Assembly: GCF_965243865.1 (NCBI RefSeq)
Contig: NZ_OZ251603.1
Location: 1,488,001-1,552,000, forward strand
From: Hyphomicrobium_A sp965243865
GTDB taxonomy: Bacteria; Pseudomonadota; Alphaproteobacteria; Rhizobiales; Hyphomicrobiaceae
Reading direction: 5' to 3'
Length of the DNA: 64,000 bases
Shown here: positions 54,033-62,761 of the stretch, one piece after another
Numbering within the stretch: the first letter of the stretch is position 1
Layout of the letters: each line of letters starts with the position of its first letter
The notes under the pieces: model-generated
What the model was told of the DNA's origin: nothing
Databases searched by the model: none
What the model saw: the letters and a program-made list of their open reading frames with translations, nothing else
Translations under genes and position numbers: made by a program

Positions 54033-55566
54033 CCGAAGCAGCTGCCTGCACTGCCGCCGCGGCGTCGTCGCGGCTCACACTGATACCGTGCTCAGTCTTC
54101 TCCCAATGGAACGGCGCCGTGACGAGCTGCCATAGCGCCCGATAGGCGGCAAACGAGATACCCAGCCAATAGACCGGCATCATCAGCGCATGCGCTGCAA
54201 GCCGCAGCCTGCCACGCCGCGCCGCCGCCACGGTCCCCAGCGCAATCGCGCTGATGTAGCCCAGCACCAGATTGACGATGCCGATACCGAGCAACCATTG
54301 CCCGAACACGCCATCAGGCACCGCCAGCAGCCGCCCGTGCCAGAGGTCTGCTGCGATCAGCACGTAGAACCAGGGGTGCACCAGCGATGACAAGATCATC
54401 CCCGCCATCAGCACTTGAAAGCCGATGAATCGCCGCGCGCCGAGCTCCCGCCACAGCAGCCGCGGACGGCGCATGTGCACGAGGTACGTCTGCATCCACC
54501 CTTTCAGCCAGCGCGTCCGCTGTCCCTTCCAGTTGCGGAACGTAAGCGGCGCCTCCTCCCATGTCGTCGAAGGCAGCACGCCGACATGCCATCCCTGGCG
54601 CGCCAGACGGATGCCGAGGTCGGCATCCTCTGTCACGTTGTAAGGGTCCCAGCCGCCCACGGCGTCCAGCACCTTCCGCGGAAAGTGGTTCGACGTTCCA
54701 CCTAAAGGCACCGGCAGCCGCAGCCGCTCCAGCGCCGGCAGGATGCAATCGAACAACACCGTGTATTCGACGGTAAACTGCCGCGTGAACCAGCTCGCAT
54801 CCGAGTTGTAGATGTTGAGCTGCGCCTGCAGGCAACCAATGCTGTCACCGCCCGCGCGCAACGCTGTCAAAGCGCGTCGCAACTGATCGGGCTCAGGCTC
54901 GTCCTCCGCATCATAGACGACGACATAATCGCCGCGCGCGATTTGCAACGCATACTGGATCGCCCGCGGCTTTGTGCGCGGCGCCCCATCGGGAACCTCG
55001 AGGATGCGCATGTGGGCATCGATCTCTGCCCCGCGCAAGGCAGCTATCGTCTCCGCATCGACCGCCTCGACGATCAGCATCACGTCCAGCCGGTCCTTCG
55101 GGTAGTCGAGCGCGCGCAAAGCCGCGAGCAGGCCCGGAACGACGGCGGCCTCCCGGTAGAGCGGCACCAGCACGCTGTAGACCGGGAGCTGCTCCTCATC
55201 GCCAGCCCCACCGACGACCGAGGACCGACCGGCCGCCGGTGCTCGCAGCTGCCAAAGCGCGATTACCCGCAGCAGCACCACGCACAGGAAGGGCACGGCA
55301 AGGATGGCCAGCAGCACGACCAGCGCTGTTTCGGGCGCCAGCACCAGTCCTGCGATCAGAACGGCGGCGCCGCCTATCAGCGCCCGCCGCTGCCAGGGCC
55401 ACAGTCCCGTCGCCGCCGAAAGCTCTGGACTGCGCGCGCGCAGCCCACCGACGGCCTCGTCCAGCCGCCTGTCGACTGTAAGCCGCCTCACTTCTGCCGG
55501 CGCGGCGCCGATATCATGCGATGCACGCGCCTGCGCACGTGCTTTGACTGCCGATGTACTCTTCAC
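54025..55566 (-). CDS. Processive GT2 glycosyltransferase, membrane-bound
   Basis: The 513-residue protein has two close membrane helices (about 60-105) and then a GT2 domain. Its motifs are VYSVLVPLYREAAVV, VYDAEDEPEPDQL (DxD-like), TEDADLGIRLARQGW and QRTRWLKGWMQT, i.e. the QxxRW motif of polymer-forming synthases. Four or so helices follow. It resembles the cellulose/poly-GlcNAc synthase-like group, but the sugar and acceptor are unknown. GTG 55566 is a good start because GGGAGGG lies five bases upstream. There is no PilZ domain and no neighbouring export gene. Confidence 0.85.
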   Translation of the reverse strand: MKSTSAVKARAQARASHDIGAAPAEVRRLTVDRRLDEAVGGLRARSPELSAATGLWPWQRRALIGGAAVLIAGLVLAPETALVVLLAILAVPFLCVVLLRVIALWQLRAPAAGRSSVVGGAGDEEQLPVYSVLVPLYREAAVVPGLLAALRALDYPKDRLDVMLIVEAVDAETIAALRGAEIDAHMRILEVPDGAPRTKPRAIQYALQIARGDYVVVYDAEDEPEPDQLRRALTALRAGGDSIGCLQAQLNIYNSDASWFTRQFTVEYTVLFDCILPALERLRLPVPLGGTSNHFPRKVLDAVGGWDPYNVTEDADLGIRLARQGWHVGVLPSTTWEEAPLTFRNWKGQRTRWLKGWMQTYLVHMRRPRLLWRELGARRFIGFQVLMAGMILSSLVHPWFYVLIAADLWHGRLLAVPDGVFGQWLLGIGIVNLVLGYISAIALGTVAAARRGRLRLAAHALMMPVYWLGISFAAYRALWQLVTAPFHWEKTEHGISVSRDDAAAAVQAAASAR

Positions 55567-55679
55567 GCAGGCCCTCCCCCCGGTGGGCCGACGTTGATCT
55601 TGCCATAGTGTAGGCTTTGCCCATAGTGGCGAGTTTCGCTCACCCGCTTCGCGGATTCGACCGGCCCCCAGGCAGCTCC

Positions 55680-56594
55680 ATGCACCAGATGAACCCTGAC
55701 ATCCCTGCTATCCCGAGCCCAAGGCTCCTAAGCCTCGTGATTCAGAGTTCAGCGTCCCGCCTCAGCCAGCTGGCGCTCGCCGTCTTCACCCTGCTGAGCG
55801 TCCTCGTCTGCGTTCCGACGATGGTACGCGCGCAAGCAGCCGACGAGGACGTGCCGACCGCCGCCCAGGCCGACGCCGAAGAACCCTCAAAGCGCGTCGT
55901 CGTGCGCTTTCTTACCGAAGCCGACTTCCCACCCTTCAACTTCTACGACGAGGACGGCACCCTCGTCGGTCTCAATGTCGACCTTGCCCGCGCCATCTGC
56001 AACGAGCTGAACACCGCGTGCGATATCAAGGTGCGCCCGTGGGGCGAGCTTCTTTTGGCGCTTCGCCGCGGCGAAGCCGACGCCGTCATCGCTGCCCATG
56101 CCGTGACCCCGCAAGCGCTGGCCGAGGTCGACTTCACTGACCGCTACTTCCAGACGCCGGGCCGCTTCGCCGCGCGCAAAGGCGGCGAGCAGACGGAGAT
56201 CACCCCCGAGACGCTGGAAAGCAAGCGCATCGGCGTCGCCAAGAATTCGCCGCACGAGGCATTCCTGCGCACCTTCTTCCGCTCCAGCGCCATCAAGACT
56301 TACGAGAGCCCGGACCTCGCCCGCGATGCACTCATTCAGGGCCAGGTCGACTACATCTTCGACGACGGCATCGGACTCATCTTCTGGCTGCACGGAACCG
56401 CATCGAAGCGGTGTTGCGAATTGAAAGGCGGCGCCTACCTCGAGCCCAAATATTTCGGCGATGGCATCGCAATCGCAGTCCCCAAAACGGACTCACAGAT
56501 CAAGATGCTGCTCAACGGCGCGCTCGCGCGGCTTAGGGCAAATGGTCGCCTCGATGAGCTCGTGGAGCGCTATTTCCCGGTCAAAGTGTATTAA
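55680..56594 (+). CDS. Extracellular solute-binding protein, family 3
   Basis: The 304-residue protein has a late signal or anchor segment (about 25-50) and then an SBP_bac_3 domain: FLTEADFPPFNFYDEDGTLV, GLNVDLARAICNELN, RRGEADAVIAAHAVTPQ and ESKRIGVAKNSPHEAFLRTF. It binds polar amino acids or similar solutes in the periplasm. No permease or ATPase gene is next to it, so it may supply a transporter elsewhere or serve in signalling. ATG 55680 is preferred over the TTG at 55617; ATG 55689 is also possible. The signal lies unusually far from the start. Confidence 0.85.
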   Translation: MHQMNPDIPAIPSPRLLSLVIQSSASRLSQLALAVFTLLSVLVCVPTMVRAQAADEDVPTAAQADAEEPSKRVVVRFLTEADFPPFNFYDEDGTLVGLNVDLARAICNELNTACDIKVRPWGELLLALRRGEADAVIAAHAVTPQALAEVDFTDRYFQTPGRFAARKGGEQTEITPETLESKRIGVAKNSPHEAFLRTFFRSSAIKTYESPDLARDALIQGQVDYIFDDGIGLIFWLHGTASKRCCELKGGAYLEPKYFGDGIAIAVPKTDSQIKMLLNGALARLRANGRLDELVERYFPVKVY

Positions 56595-56740
56595 AAGGGC
56601 ACTTTTCCGGCCTCACAGTCACAGCAGCGCCACCGATTAACCAGTATTGGTATGATCAGCACGGCAACTGTCACAATACTGCAACCTGAATCCGGTCATT
56701 GGAGCCCATCGAATTCTGAGAGCCTTTGCTGCTCAAAGGG

Positions 56741-57538
56741 ATGGGTATGGGACACTACCGCACGCTTTTCATCTCGGACGTTCATCTTGGAACCCGGGCG
56801 TCGCAGGCGGACCAGCTTCTGGATTTCCTGAGAGAAACCGAAGCAGACACGATCTACCTCGTCGGCGATATCATCGACTTCTGGCGCATCCGTCGCGGGG
56901 CCATCTGGCCCCAGGCGCAAAACGACGTCCTGCAGAAGCTTCTGCGCAAGGTGCGCAAAGGCACGCGCATCGTCTTCATTCCGGGCAACCACGACGAAGG
57001 CCTGCGCCCCTACTGCGGTCAGCACTTCGGTGGCATCGAGCTGGAGCATCAGGCCGTTCACACGACTTCCGACGGCAAGCGCTACCTCGTCATTCACGGT
57101 GACGAGTTCGACGTCGTCGTGCGCTACGCCCGCTGGCTCGCCTTCCTCGGCGACCGCGGCTACGAGCTGGCACTGTGGATGAACCATCCGCTCAACTTCA
57201 TTCGCCGCCGCTTCGGCCTCGGCTACTGGTCGCTGTCCGCGCACTTGAAGCTGCGCGTCAAGACGGCCGTGAACTTCATCGGTGAGTTCGAGAAGTCTCT
57301 GTCCGATGAGGCGCGCCGCCACGAAGTCGACGGCGTCATCTGCGGCCACATCCACCACGCCGCTTCGCGTGACATGGATGGTGTGCACTATCTCAACTGC
57401 GGCGACTGGGTCGAAAGCTGCACGGCAATCGGCGAGCGGCACGATGGCTCTTTCGAGATGATCCGCTGGCTCGACGTCGTCAGAGAGCGCGAGCGGAAGA
57501 CGGCCGCTAAGCTGGCCGAAACGCTGCAGGTTGCGTGA
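56741..57538 (+). CDS. UDP-2,3-diacylglucosamine diphosphatase-like phosphoesterase (LpxH-type)
   Basis: The 265-residue protein has the calcineurin-like metal motifs in order: LFISDVHLG, YLVGDIIDFW, FIPGNHDEGLRP, HGDEFDVVV and GHIHHA, and it ends YLNCGDWVESCTAI. This is the LpxH-type family, which removes UMP from UDP-diacyl-GlcN in lipid A synthesis. Alphaproteobacteria often use LpxI instead, so the substrate may be another nucleotide-linked lipid. ATG 56741 and ATG 56747 both fit. It overlaps the glycosyltransferase after it (ATGA, 57535-57538), which hints at a joint job in glycolipid synthesis. Confidence 0.85.
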   Translation: MGMGHYRTLFISDVHLGTRASQADQLLDFLRETEADTIYLVGDIIDFWRIRRGAIWPQAQNDVLQKLLRKVRKGTRIVFIPGNHDEGLRPYCGQHFGGIELEHQAVHTTSDGKRYLVIHGDEFDVVVRYARWLAFLGDRGYELALWMNHPLNFIRRRFGLGYWSLSAHLKLRVKTAVNFIGEFEKSLSDEARRHEVDGVICGHIHHAASRDMDGVHYLNCGDWVESCTAIGERHDGSFEMIRWLDVVRERERKTAAKLAETLQVA

Positions 57539-58605
57539 TGCGCATCCTCGTCGCGTCGGACGCTTGGCACCCCCAGGTGAACGGCGTGGTGCGCACTTAC
57601 GAGCGGCTGTCGGTCGAACTGGCTGCCCTCGGTGTCGAAATGACCGTGCTCGCCCCGCACGAGTTTCGCACACTCCCCTGCCCCACCTATCCTGAGATCA
57701 GGTTGGCTCTACCCGGCCTCGGCCGCGTCGCGCACTGCTTCGAGACAGTGAAGCCCGACGCCGTGCATATCGCCACGGAAGGCCCGATCGGCTGGATGGC
57801 GCGCCGCTACTGCCTTGCGCGCGGCATTCGCTTCACCACCAGCTTCCACACGCGCTTTCCCGAATATCTCGGCCAGCGCTTCGCCATTCCCACCGCGTGG
57901 ACCGTCAGCGTGCTGCGCCGCTTCCATAACGCTGGCGCAGGCTTGATGGTGGCAACGCCATCCTTGGGGCGCGAGCTCGAAAGTCAGGGCTTCGAGCGCG
58001 TACTGCCTTGGACCCGCGGTATCGACACGACATTGTTCCATCCGAGATCCGTCCGCCACTTCGGCGACGGCCCGGTATTCCTTTATGTCGGCCGGATCGC
58101 CGCCGAAAAGAACATTGAGGCCTTCCTTGATCTGCAGTTGCCCGGCCGCAAGGTGGTCGTCGGCTCAGGCCCGCTGCTGGAAGAACTACGCGCGCGCTAC
58201 CCGGAAGTGATTTTCACCGGCAAGCGGACCGGCGAGGCGCTCGCCGAGTGCTACGCTTCCGCCGATGTCTTCGTCTTCCCCAGTCGCACCGACACTTTCG
58301 GCATGGTTCTTCTCGAAGCCATGGCGTCGGGGCTCGCTGTTGCGGCCCTACCCGTCTGCGGGCCACAGGACATCGTCACTGACGGCGTGACGGGCGTGCT
58401 CTCGGCCGATCTGCGTCAGGCGGCACTCAAGGCCCTAGCGCTCGATCGCACGGTCATTAGCGTCAAGGCAGCCGAGTACAGCTGGGAGCACGCCGCGCGG
58501 CTGTTCCTCGCCAATGTCACCGGCGCATGCCTTACCGGCCCCCAGCGGATGCTTGCCAGACGCAAGCTGCCGCTGGCAAAAGCCGCACGTCCCCCGCTGA
58601 GCTAA
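57535..58605 (+). CDS. GT4-family glycosyltransferase
   Basis: The 356-residue protein is a GT-B fold enzyme. Its N-terminal domain starts MRILVASDAWHPQVNGVVRT, and its C-terminal domain has VGRIAAEKNIEAFL and the nucleotide-sugar site SRTDTFGMVLLEAMASGLAV. These features resemble the glycolipid-forming GT4 enzymes (sulfoquinovosyl or hexosyl-diacylglycerol synthases), but acceptor and donor are not settled. It is translationally coupled to the LpxH-type gene. A short hairpin (GCGCAGC-cta-GCTGCGC, 58616-58632) lies just after it. Confidence 0.86.
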   Translation: MMRILVASDAWHPQVNGVVRTYERLSVELAALGVEMTVLAPHEFRTLPCPTYPEIRLALPGLGRVAHCFETVKPDAVHIATEGPIGWMARRYCLARGIRFTTSFHTRFPEYLGQRFAIPTAWTVSVLRRFHNAGAGLMVATPSLGRELESQGFERVLPWTRGIDTTLFHPRSVRHFGDGPVFLYVGRIAAEKNIEAFLDLQLPGRKVVVGSGPLLEELRARYPEVIFTGKRTGEALAECYASADVFVFPSRTDTFGMVLLEAMASGLAVAALPVCGPQDIVTDGVTGVLSADLRQAALKALALDRTVISVKAAEYSWEHAARLFLANVTGACLTGPQRMLARRKLPLAKAARPPLS

Positions 58606-58622
58606 AGCGCCCGCAGCGCAGC

Positions 58623-58853
58623 CTAGCTGCGCGCTGGCTTGCGTTCGTCGTCAGCTTCGCGCTTCTCGGCCGCAAACTCAGCCTCCAGCGCCTTTTCCAT
58701 CGCCACGAGATCCTGCGGCAAAGGCATGCCGAAGGCCTTAAGCTCGTTCAGCTTTTCCATGAGCTGAAGATAAAGCTCGTGCTTGTCCGTCGGCTCGTTC
58801 TGCATACGCGTCAGCAGGAGGCCCAGCTCCGCCTTTACATCATCGAATGCCAT
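58623..58853 (-). CDS. Small conserved helical protein of unknown function
   Basis: The 76-residue acidic protein reads as two helices: AFDDVKAELGLLLTRMQNEP and then ELYLQLMEKLNELKAFGMPL with PQDLVAMEKALEAEFAAEKR. It has no membrane segment and no motif I can name. The even, amphipathic pattern and high codon-bias match to neighbours support a real gene. The stop codon lies inside the hairpin at 58616-58632, shared with the convergent glycosyltransferase gene. Confidence 0.7.
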   Translation of the reverse strand: MAFDDVKAELGLLLTRMQNEPTDKHELYLQLMEKLNELKAFGMPLPQDLVAMEKALEAEFAAEKREADDERKPARS

Positions 58854-58916
58854 TGCCGTTCCTCACCTGTTTCCGCGTTCTTGCCGGCTTCAGCGTATAT
58901 GGGGACTGGTTACCGT

Positions 58917-59663
58917 CTACTCCACGGGGAAATCGAAATACCGCTCAGGGTAGGGCTCGCCTCGCAGGGTATAATGCCACCACTCGCTCGGATTGTTGTA
59001 GAAGCCGCACCCGCGCATGGCGCTGCGCAGCAGCTGCCTGTTCTCCCGCTGCGCCGGACTGACCTTCCCCGTCAGCGTATGTGACTTCAGCGAGAAACAA
59101 TCAAACCCGGTGCCCATGTCCGCGCTGCCATCGTCGCTGCGCACGCCAGCCTTTGAATCGCACGCGCGTACATCTGCCGGAGTAGGGCGAGACGCTTCCT
59201 CTTTCTGCCTGATAGGGACAATGGTGAGATCGATCGTGCTCCCGCGGCTGTGCCCCGACCGCGAGGCGATATAGCTGTCGCGAAAAAGGTTGCGCTTCTC
59301 GACTTCGGGATAGAACTGGGACTTCATCTTCTCGTCCCGCAGGTTGCGGCCCCAGGCGACGAACGCATTCACCGCGCGCTGCGGCCGATAACAGTCGTAC
59401 ACCTTCAGCACATAGCCGCGCGGCCGCAGGTCGTCTGCAGCACATTGCAACGCTTTCGCTGCCTGACGCGTCAGCAGACAGCGCGGCGCCTTATAGCCAG
59501 GGATCGGCCGGCCAACGAAATTCTGCGCCGTCGTATAGCGCATCTCGACGACGAGATCGGGAATGACGGTCGACGCATCGACAAAGCCGCGCGGGGGATC
59601 GCCGGCGTGCGCAGTCGCCAAGCTGACAAGCAGCACCGCACCGGCGCCTATGAAGCGGCACAT
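58917..59663 (-). CDS. VanX-like D-Ala-D-Ala dipeptidase (M15 family), exported
   Basis: The 248-residue protein has a signal peptide at 1-20 (ending AHA/GD). An M15D core follows: VVEMRYTTAQNFVGRPIPGY, YDCYRPQRAV with the transition-state Arg, SGHSRGSTIDLT with zinc His and Asp, and PSEWWHYTLRGEPYP with the catalytic Glu and zinc His. Such enzymes cleave D-Ala-D-Ala; VanX does this in vancomycin resistance, while housekeeping members such as DdpX recycle wall material. With no van genes here, recycling is likelier. Confidence 0.92.
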   Translation of the reverse strand: MCRFIGAGAVLLVSLATAHAGDPPRGFVDASTVIPDLVVEMRYTTAQNFVGRPIPGYKAPRCLLTRQAAKALQCAADDLRPRGYVLKVYDCYRPQRAVNAFVAWGRNLRDEKMKSQFYPEVEKRNLFRDSYIASRSGHSRGSTIDLTIVPIRQKEEASRPTPADVRACDSKAGVRSDDGSADMGTGFDCFSLKSHTLTGKVSPAQRENRQLLRSAMRGCGFYNNPSEWWHYTLRGEPYPERYFDFPVE

Positions 59664-59679
59664 GATCTGTGCTCTCTAT

Positions 59680-60147
59680 TCAGGTTTTCTCGTACGTGCC
59701 TATGATCTGCGCCTCGGCCAGCACGTGCCCCTTCATCGCCTCCAGCACCTCCGGCTTCGTCGGCGATGAAAGCCCTTCGAGCTTCGTGTCCAGCGCATAG
59801 AGCTTGAAGAAATAGCGGTGCCGCCCGATCGGAGGACATGGGCCGCCATAGCCCGGCCGCTTCCAGTCGTTGAGGCCATCGCCCGTGCCATCCGGAAGCT
59901 CGGCGACGCTCTCTGCAAATCCCTTGGTGTCGGGTGGAAGGTTGTAGAGCACCCAATGCACGTAGGTCATCTTTGGCGCCTTGGGATCGGGCGCATCAGG
60001 ATCATCGACGATCAACACCAGGCTTTTCGCATCCTCGGGCACGCCCGCGAACGTCAGCGGCGGCGACACATCCGCTCCCTGACACGTGTATTTGGCCGGA
60101 ATTTCTCCGCCATCCTCGAATACGGACGATGTGATCTTCATCGACAT
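59680..60147 (-). CDS. YbhB/YbcL family (PEBP, Raf kinase inhibitor-like) protein
   Basis: The 155-residue protein has the bacterial PEBP pattern: IPAKYTCQGADVSPPLTF, LVLIVDDPDAPDPKAPK, YVHWVLYNLPPDTKG, GYGGPCPPIGRHRYFFKLYA near 107-127 and the final EAQIIGTYEK. These residues line the anion-binding pocket. The cellular role in bacteria is not known. It lies ten bases downstream of ybaB on the same strand, where many relatives have recR. Confidence 0.93.
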   Translation of the reverse strand: MSMKITSSVFEDGGEIPAKYTCQGADVSPPLTFAGVPEDAKSLVLIVDDPDAPDPKAPKMTYVHWVLYNLPPDTKGFAESVAELPDGTGDGLNDWKRPGYGGPCPPIGRHRYFFKLYALDTKLEGLSSPTKPEVLEAMKGHVLAEAQIIGTYEKT

Positions 60148-60156
60148 GGCTGCACC

Positions 60157-60477
60157 CTAGAACAGCTTCATCCCCGGAGGCAGCGGCAGACCGCCGGCCA
60201 TCTCCTGCATCTTCGACTGCAGCGTCGCATCGAGCTTAGCCTTGGCGTCGCTCGCAGCCGCGACGATGAGATCCTCTAAGATCTCCACCTCTTCGGCCTT
60301 CGCAAGGCTCGGATCGATCCGCACCTTCTTCATGTCGCCCTTGCCGCTGAGCGTGACCTTCACGAGGCCGCCACCCGACTGGCCATCGATTTCCAGCGCG
60401 GCAAGCTCCTCCTGCATCTGCTGCACGCGGGCCTGCATCTGACCCACCTGCTTCATCATGCCCATCAGGTCTTTCAT
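60157..60477 (-). CDS. ybaB: YbaB/EbfC nucleoid-associated protein
   Basis: The 106-residue protein has the family order MGMMKQVGQMQARVQQMQEE, then VKVTLSGKGDMKKVRIDPSL and LEDLIVAAASDAKAKLDATL, and closes AGGLPLPPGMKLF. It forms a dimeric tweezer that binds DNA. It follows dnaX with a 24-base gap, the common dnaX-ybaB pairing; the usual third partner recR is replaced here by a PEBP gene. Confidence 0.95.
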   Translation of the reverse strand: MKDLMGMMKQVGQMQARVQQMQEELAALEIDGQSGGGLVKVTLSGKGDMKKVRIDPSLAKAEEVEILEDLIVAAASDAKAKLDATLQSKMQEMAGGLPLPPGMKLF

Positions 60478-60501
60478 GCGCTCATGTCTCCAATGCTTGC
60501 C

Positions 60502-62343
60502 TCAGCCCGTGCCGGTCTCATCGCGCGGCGCGCTGATGAGCGGCCGAATATCCGCGATCTTTGCATCGGGAAATTGATCGAGCACCGCTTTGACTGCCGG
60601 GTGCGACCTCAACGCTTCCATCTCCGCCGCCTCGCGTTCGCGCCGTACTTCACCGCGCGTGCGCTCGCCCGCAGCCTTCGACAGCACCACCACCCAATTG
60701 CGGCCGGTCCATCTGTTCAGCTTCTCGCGCAACTCGTTGGCAATATGCGGCGGCGCTCCCGGGAGCAGGAACATATCGATAGACCCGGCAGCTGCGTCGA
60801 ACTTCACCAGGCTGACACGATCCTCCAGATGCACCTTCAGCATCATGTCGCGCCGCTCACTCGCAATCGCGATCACATCATCGAATGAGCGCGGATCAGC
60901 AAGCGCAGAGCCGATGCCATCTCCGGCCAGATCATCGAGGGACGCTTCATAATCGGCATCGAAGCCGAGCCCGTCGTCGTCTGTATAATAAGCGTTGCTG
61001 TCGAACGGAATCGACGCCGCGCTCGCCACTGCCGACATCTGCGAGGCTGGCTGGCTCTCTGGCGCTGCATTGAGCGGTGCGTTACGGCTGGCGCTCGTCT
61101 CGGTCGGCGCGGGTTTGCCACTGCGCGCCAGCGCACCTTCACCGCCAAGCATGCGAATGAGCTCATCCGGCGCCGGCAGGTCGGCCGTATAAGCGAGCCG
61201 GATCAGCACCATTTCGGCCGCCGCCCGCGGATTGGCTGCCTTGCCCGTCTCCTCGCCGCCCTTCAGCAGCATCTGCCAAGCGCGCGACAACAGCGGCACC
61301 GAAATCTGCGCAGCAATCGCCGATGCGCGCCGCTTCTCCTCCGCGCTCAGCGCTTCGCTGCCGGCGTCGGCACCCACCGCCTTCACGCGCGCTGCCGCAT
61401 GCACGGCCTCGGCAAGGTCAGCCAGCAATTGAACCGGCTCGGCACCATCGCGATGCAGTTCATCGAGCGAGGTCAGCGCAGCCTTCACGTCACCGCGGAA
61501 GACGTGCTCCAGCAGGTCGAAAATGCGCCCGCGATCCGCAAGACCCAGCATCGAGCGCACCGTCTCGACACGCACCGCGCCCTCGCCCATCGCGATCGCC
61601 TGATCGAGCAGCGACAGGCCATCGCGTACCGACCCTTCCGCCGCGCGCGCGATCAGCGCCAATGCGTCGTCCGCTGCCTTGGCGCCTTCCTTGCCGACGA
61701 TCCGCGCAAAATGCGCCGACAGCTCCGGCACGTCGACGCGCCGCAGATCGAAGCGCTGCGTGCGCGACAGCACCGTTACCGGCACCTTGCGGATTTCCGT
61801 CGTCGCGAAAATGAACTTCACATGCTCTGGCGGCTCTTCCAGCGTCTTCAACAGCGCGTTGAACGCGCCCTTCGACAGCATGTGAACTTCGTCGATGATG
61901 AACACTTTGAACCGCGCCGAGATCGGCTTGTAGCGCGCGCTCTCGATCAACTCGCGGATGTTGTCGACGCCGGTATTCGACGCGGCGTCCATTTCCAGCA
62001 CGTCGGGATGCCGGCTCTCCATGATCTCGGCGCAATGCCGGCCGAGCTGGGGCATATCGAACGTCGGCGCCTTTGCCGTATCGGTCTCGTAATTCAACGC
62101 CCGCGCCACGATGCGCGCAGTCGTCGTCTTTCCGACGCCACGCACGCCCGTGAGCATATAGGCCTGCGCGATCCGCCCGGACGAGAACGCGTTGCGCAGC
62201 GTTCGGACCATGGCCTCCTGGCCGATCAGGTCCTCGAAGCTCTGCGGCCGATACTTGCGCGCCAGCACAACGTACGGCTTCGGCGCCACCGCGGCGCCGG
62301 CAGCACCTGTCGTTTCCAGATTGTCGGAGTTTTTCTTGGCCAT
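60502..62343 (-). CDS. dnaX: DNA polymerase III gamma/tau subunit
   Basis: The 613-residue clamp-loader ATPase has YRPQSFEDLIGQEAMVRTL and then Walker A GVRGVGKT (66-73). Walker B lies in FIIDEVHMLSKGAFNALLK, and the SRC-like FDLRRV region follows. It loads beta clamps and links the replication fork. The four zinc-binding cysteines seen in many DnaX proteins are missing; GRHCAEIMESRHPDV keeps a single Cys. This is usual in Hyphomicrobiales. ATG 62343 is chosen because MAKKN begins the conserved part. No A-rich slippery site for a shorter gamma form was seen. Confidence 0.95.
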   Translation of the reverse strand: MAKKNSDNLETTGAAGAAVAPKPYVVLARKYRPQSFEDLIGQEAMVRTLRNAFSSGRIAQAYMLTGVRGVGKTTTARIVARALNYETDTAKAPTFDMPQLGRHCAEIMESRHPDVLEMDAASNTGVDNIRELIESARYKPISARFKVFIIDEVHMLSKGAFNALLKTLEEPPEHVKFIFATTEIRKVPVTVLSRTQRFDLRRVDVPELSAHFARIVGKEGAKAADDALALIARAAEGSVRDGLSLLDQAIAMGEGAVRVETVRSMLGLADRGRIFDLLEHVFRGDVKAALTSLDELHRDGAEPVQLLADLAEAVHAAARVKAVGADAGSEALSAEEKRRASAIAAQISVPLLSRAWQMLLKGGEETGKAANPRAAAEMVLIRLAYTADLPAPDELIRMLGGEGALARSGKPAPTETSASRNAPLNAAPESQPASQMSAVASAASIPFDSNAYYTDDDGLGFDADYEASLDDLAGDGIGSALADPRSFDDVIAIASERRDMMLKVHLEDRVSLVKFDAAAGSIDMFLLPGAPPHIANELREKLNRWTGRNWVVVLSKAAGERTRGEVRREREAAEMEALRSHPAVKAVLDQFPDAKIADIRPLISAPRDETGTG

Positions 62344-62457
62344 GTCTCTACCTATGGCCCGAACGGCCAGGGAGCAAGGCGACCCGCGGCGAGCCGCGCC
62401 CCCGCGGAGGGCGCCGCATCGCAGAGCGATGCGATCAGCGCCCATGAGCGAAATAAA

Positions 62458-62554
62458 GAGGAGACTGACGAACGACCCGCGTCCTGATCGTTAGGGCTGC
62501 TTCCTTCCGGACCTGACCCGGTTGGCGAGGGATACGTCCGCCGCCAGTCTCCCC
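62458..62554 (-). ncRNA. ffs: Small signal recognition particle RNA (4.5S)
   Basis: Read leftward, the RNA starts GGGGAGACTGG, contains the invariant GGTCAGGTCCGGAAGGAAGC, with AGCCC just after it (tip and symmetric loop of SRP domain IV), and ends CAGTCTCC. Its ends pair with each other, giving the single long hairpin of about 97 bases. It binds Ffh and FtsY in co-translational membrane targeting. A good promoter lies just upstream, and dnaX follows on the same strand. Exact ends are estimated from pairing. Confidence 0.94.
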
Positions 62555-62559
62555 GTCTG

Positions 62560-62588
62560 ATTATGATGGCTCACGCCCCGCGTTACAA
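62560..62588 (-). promoter_or_regulatory. Sigma70 promoter of ffs
   Basis: Read leftward, TTGTAA (62583-62588) and CATAAT (62560-62565) are separated by exactly 17 bases. The start of the RNA (62554) follows the -10 by five bases. This supports the 5' end given for ffs. Confidence 0.78.
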
Positions 62589-62761
62589 CCCTCCCCCGCG
62601 CCCACACCCTTTGAAAGCCCACACCCTTCTTACGGCCTGTCATCTTTCCGCTCTAGGTTCCCGGCAAGAAGATGCCGCACATCGAATTAGCGCGAATTTG
62701 ACACTCCGCGGGCCCGAACCATAGGTTGGCTGCGCATTCATTCCGGGGGGACCGATTGCAC

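Noticed and set aside
58917..59663. Vancomycin resistance (vanX) locus
   Set aside because: There is no vanH, vanA or vanS/R gene near, and this is a Gram-negative genome; wall recycling is likelier.
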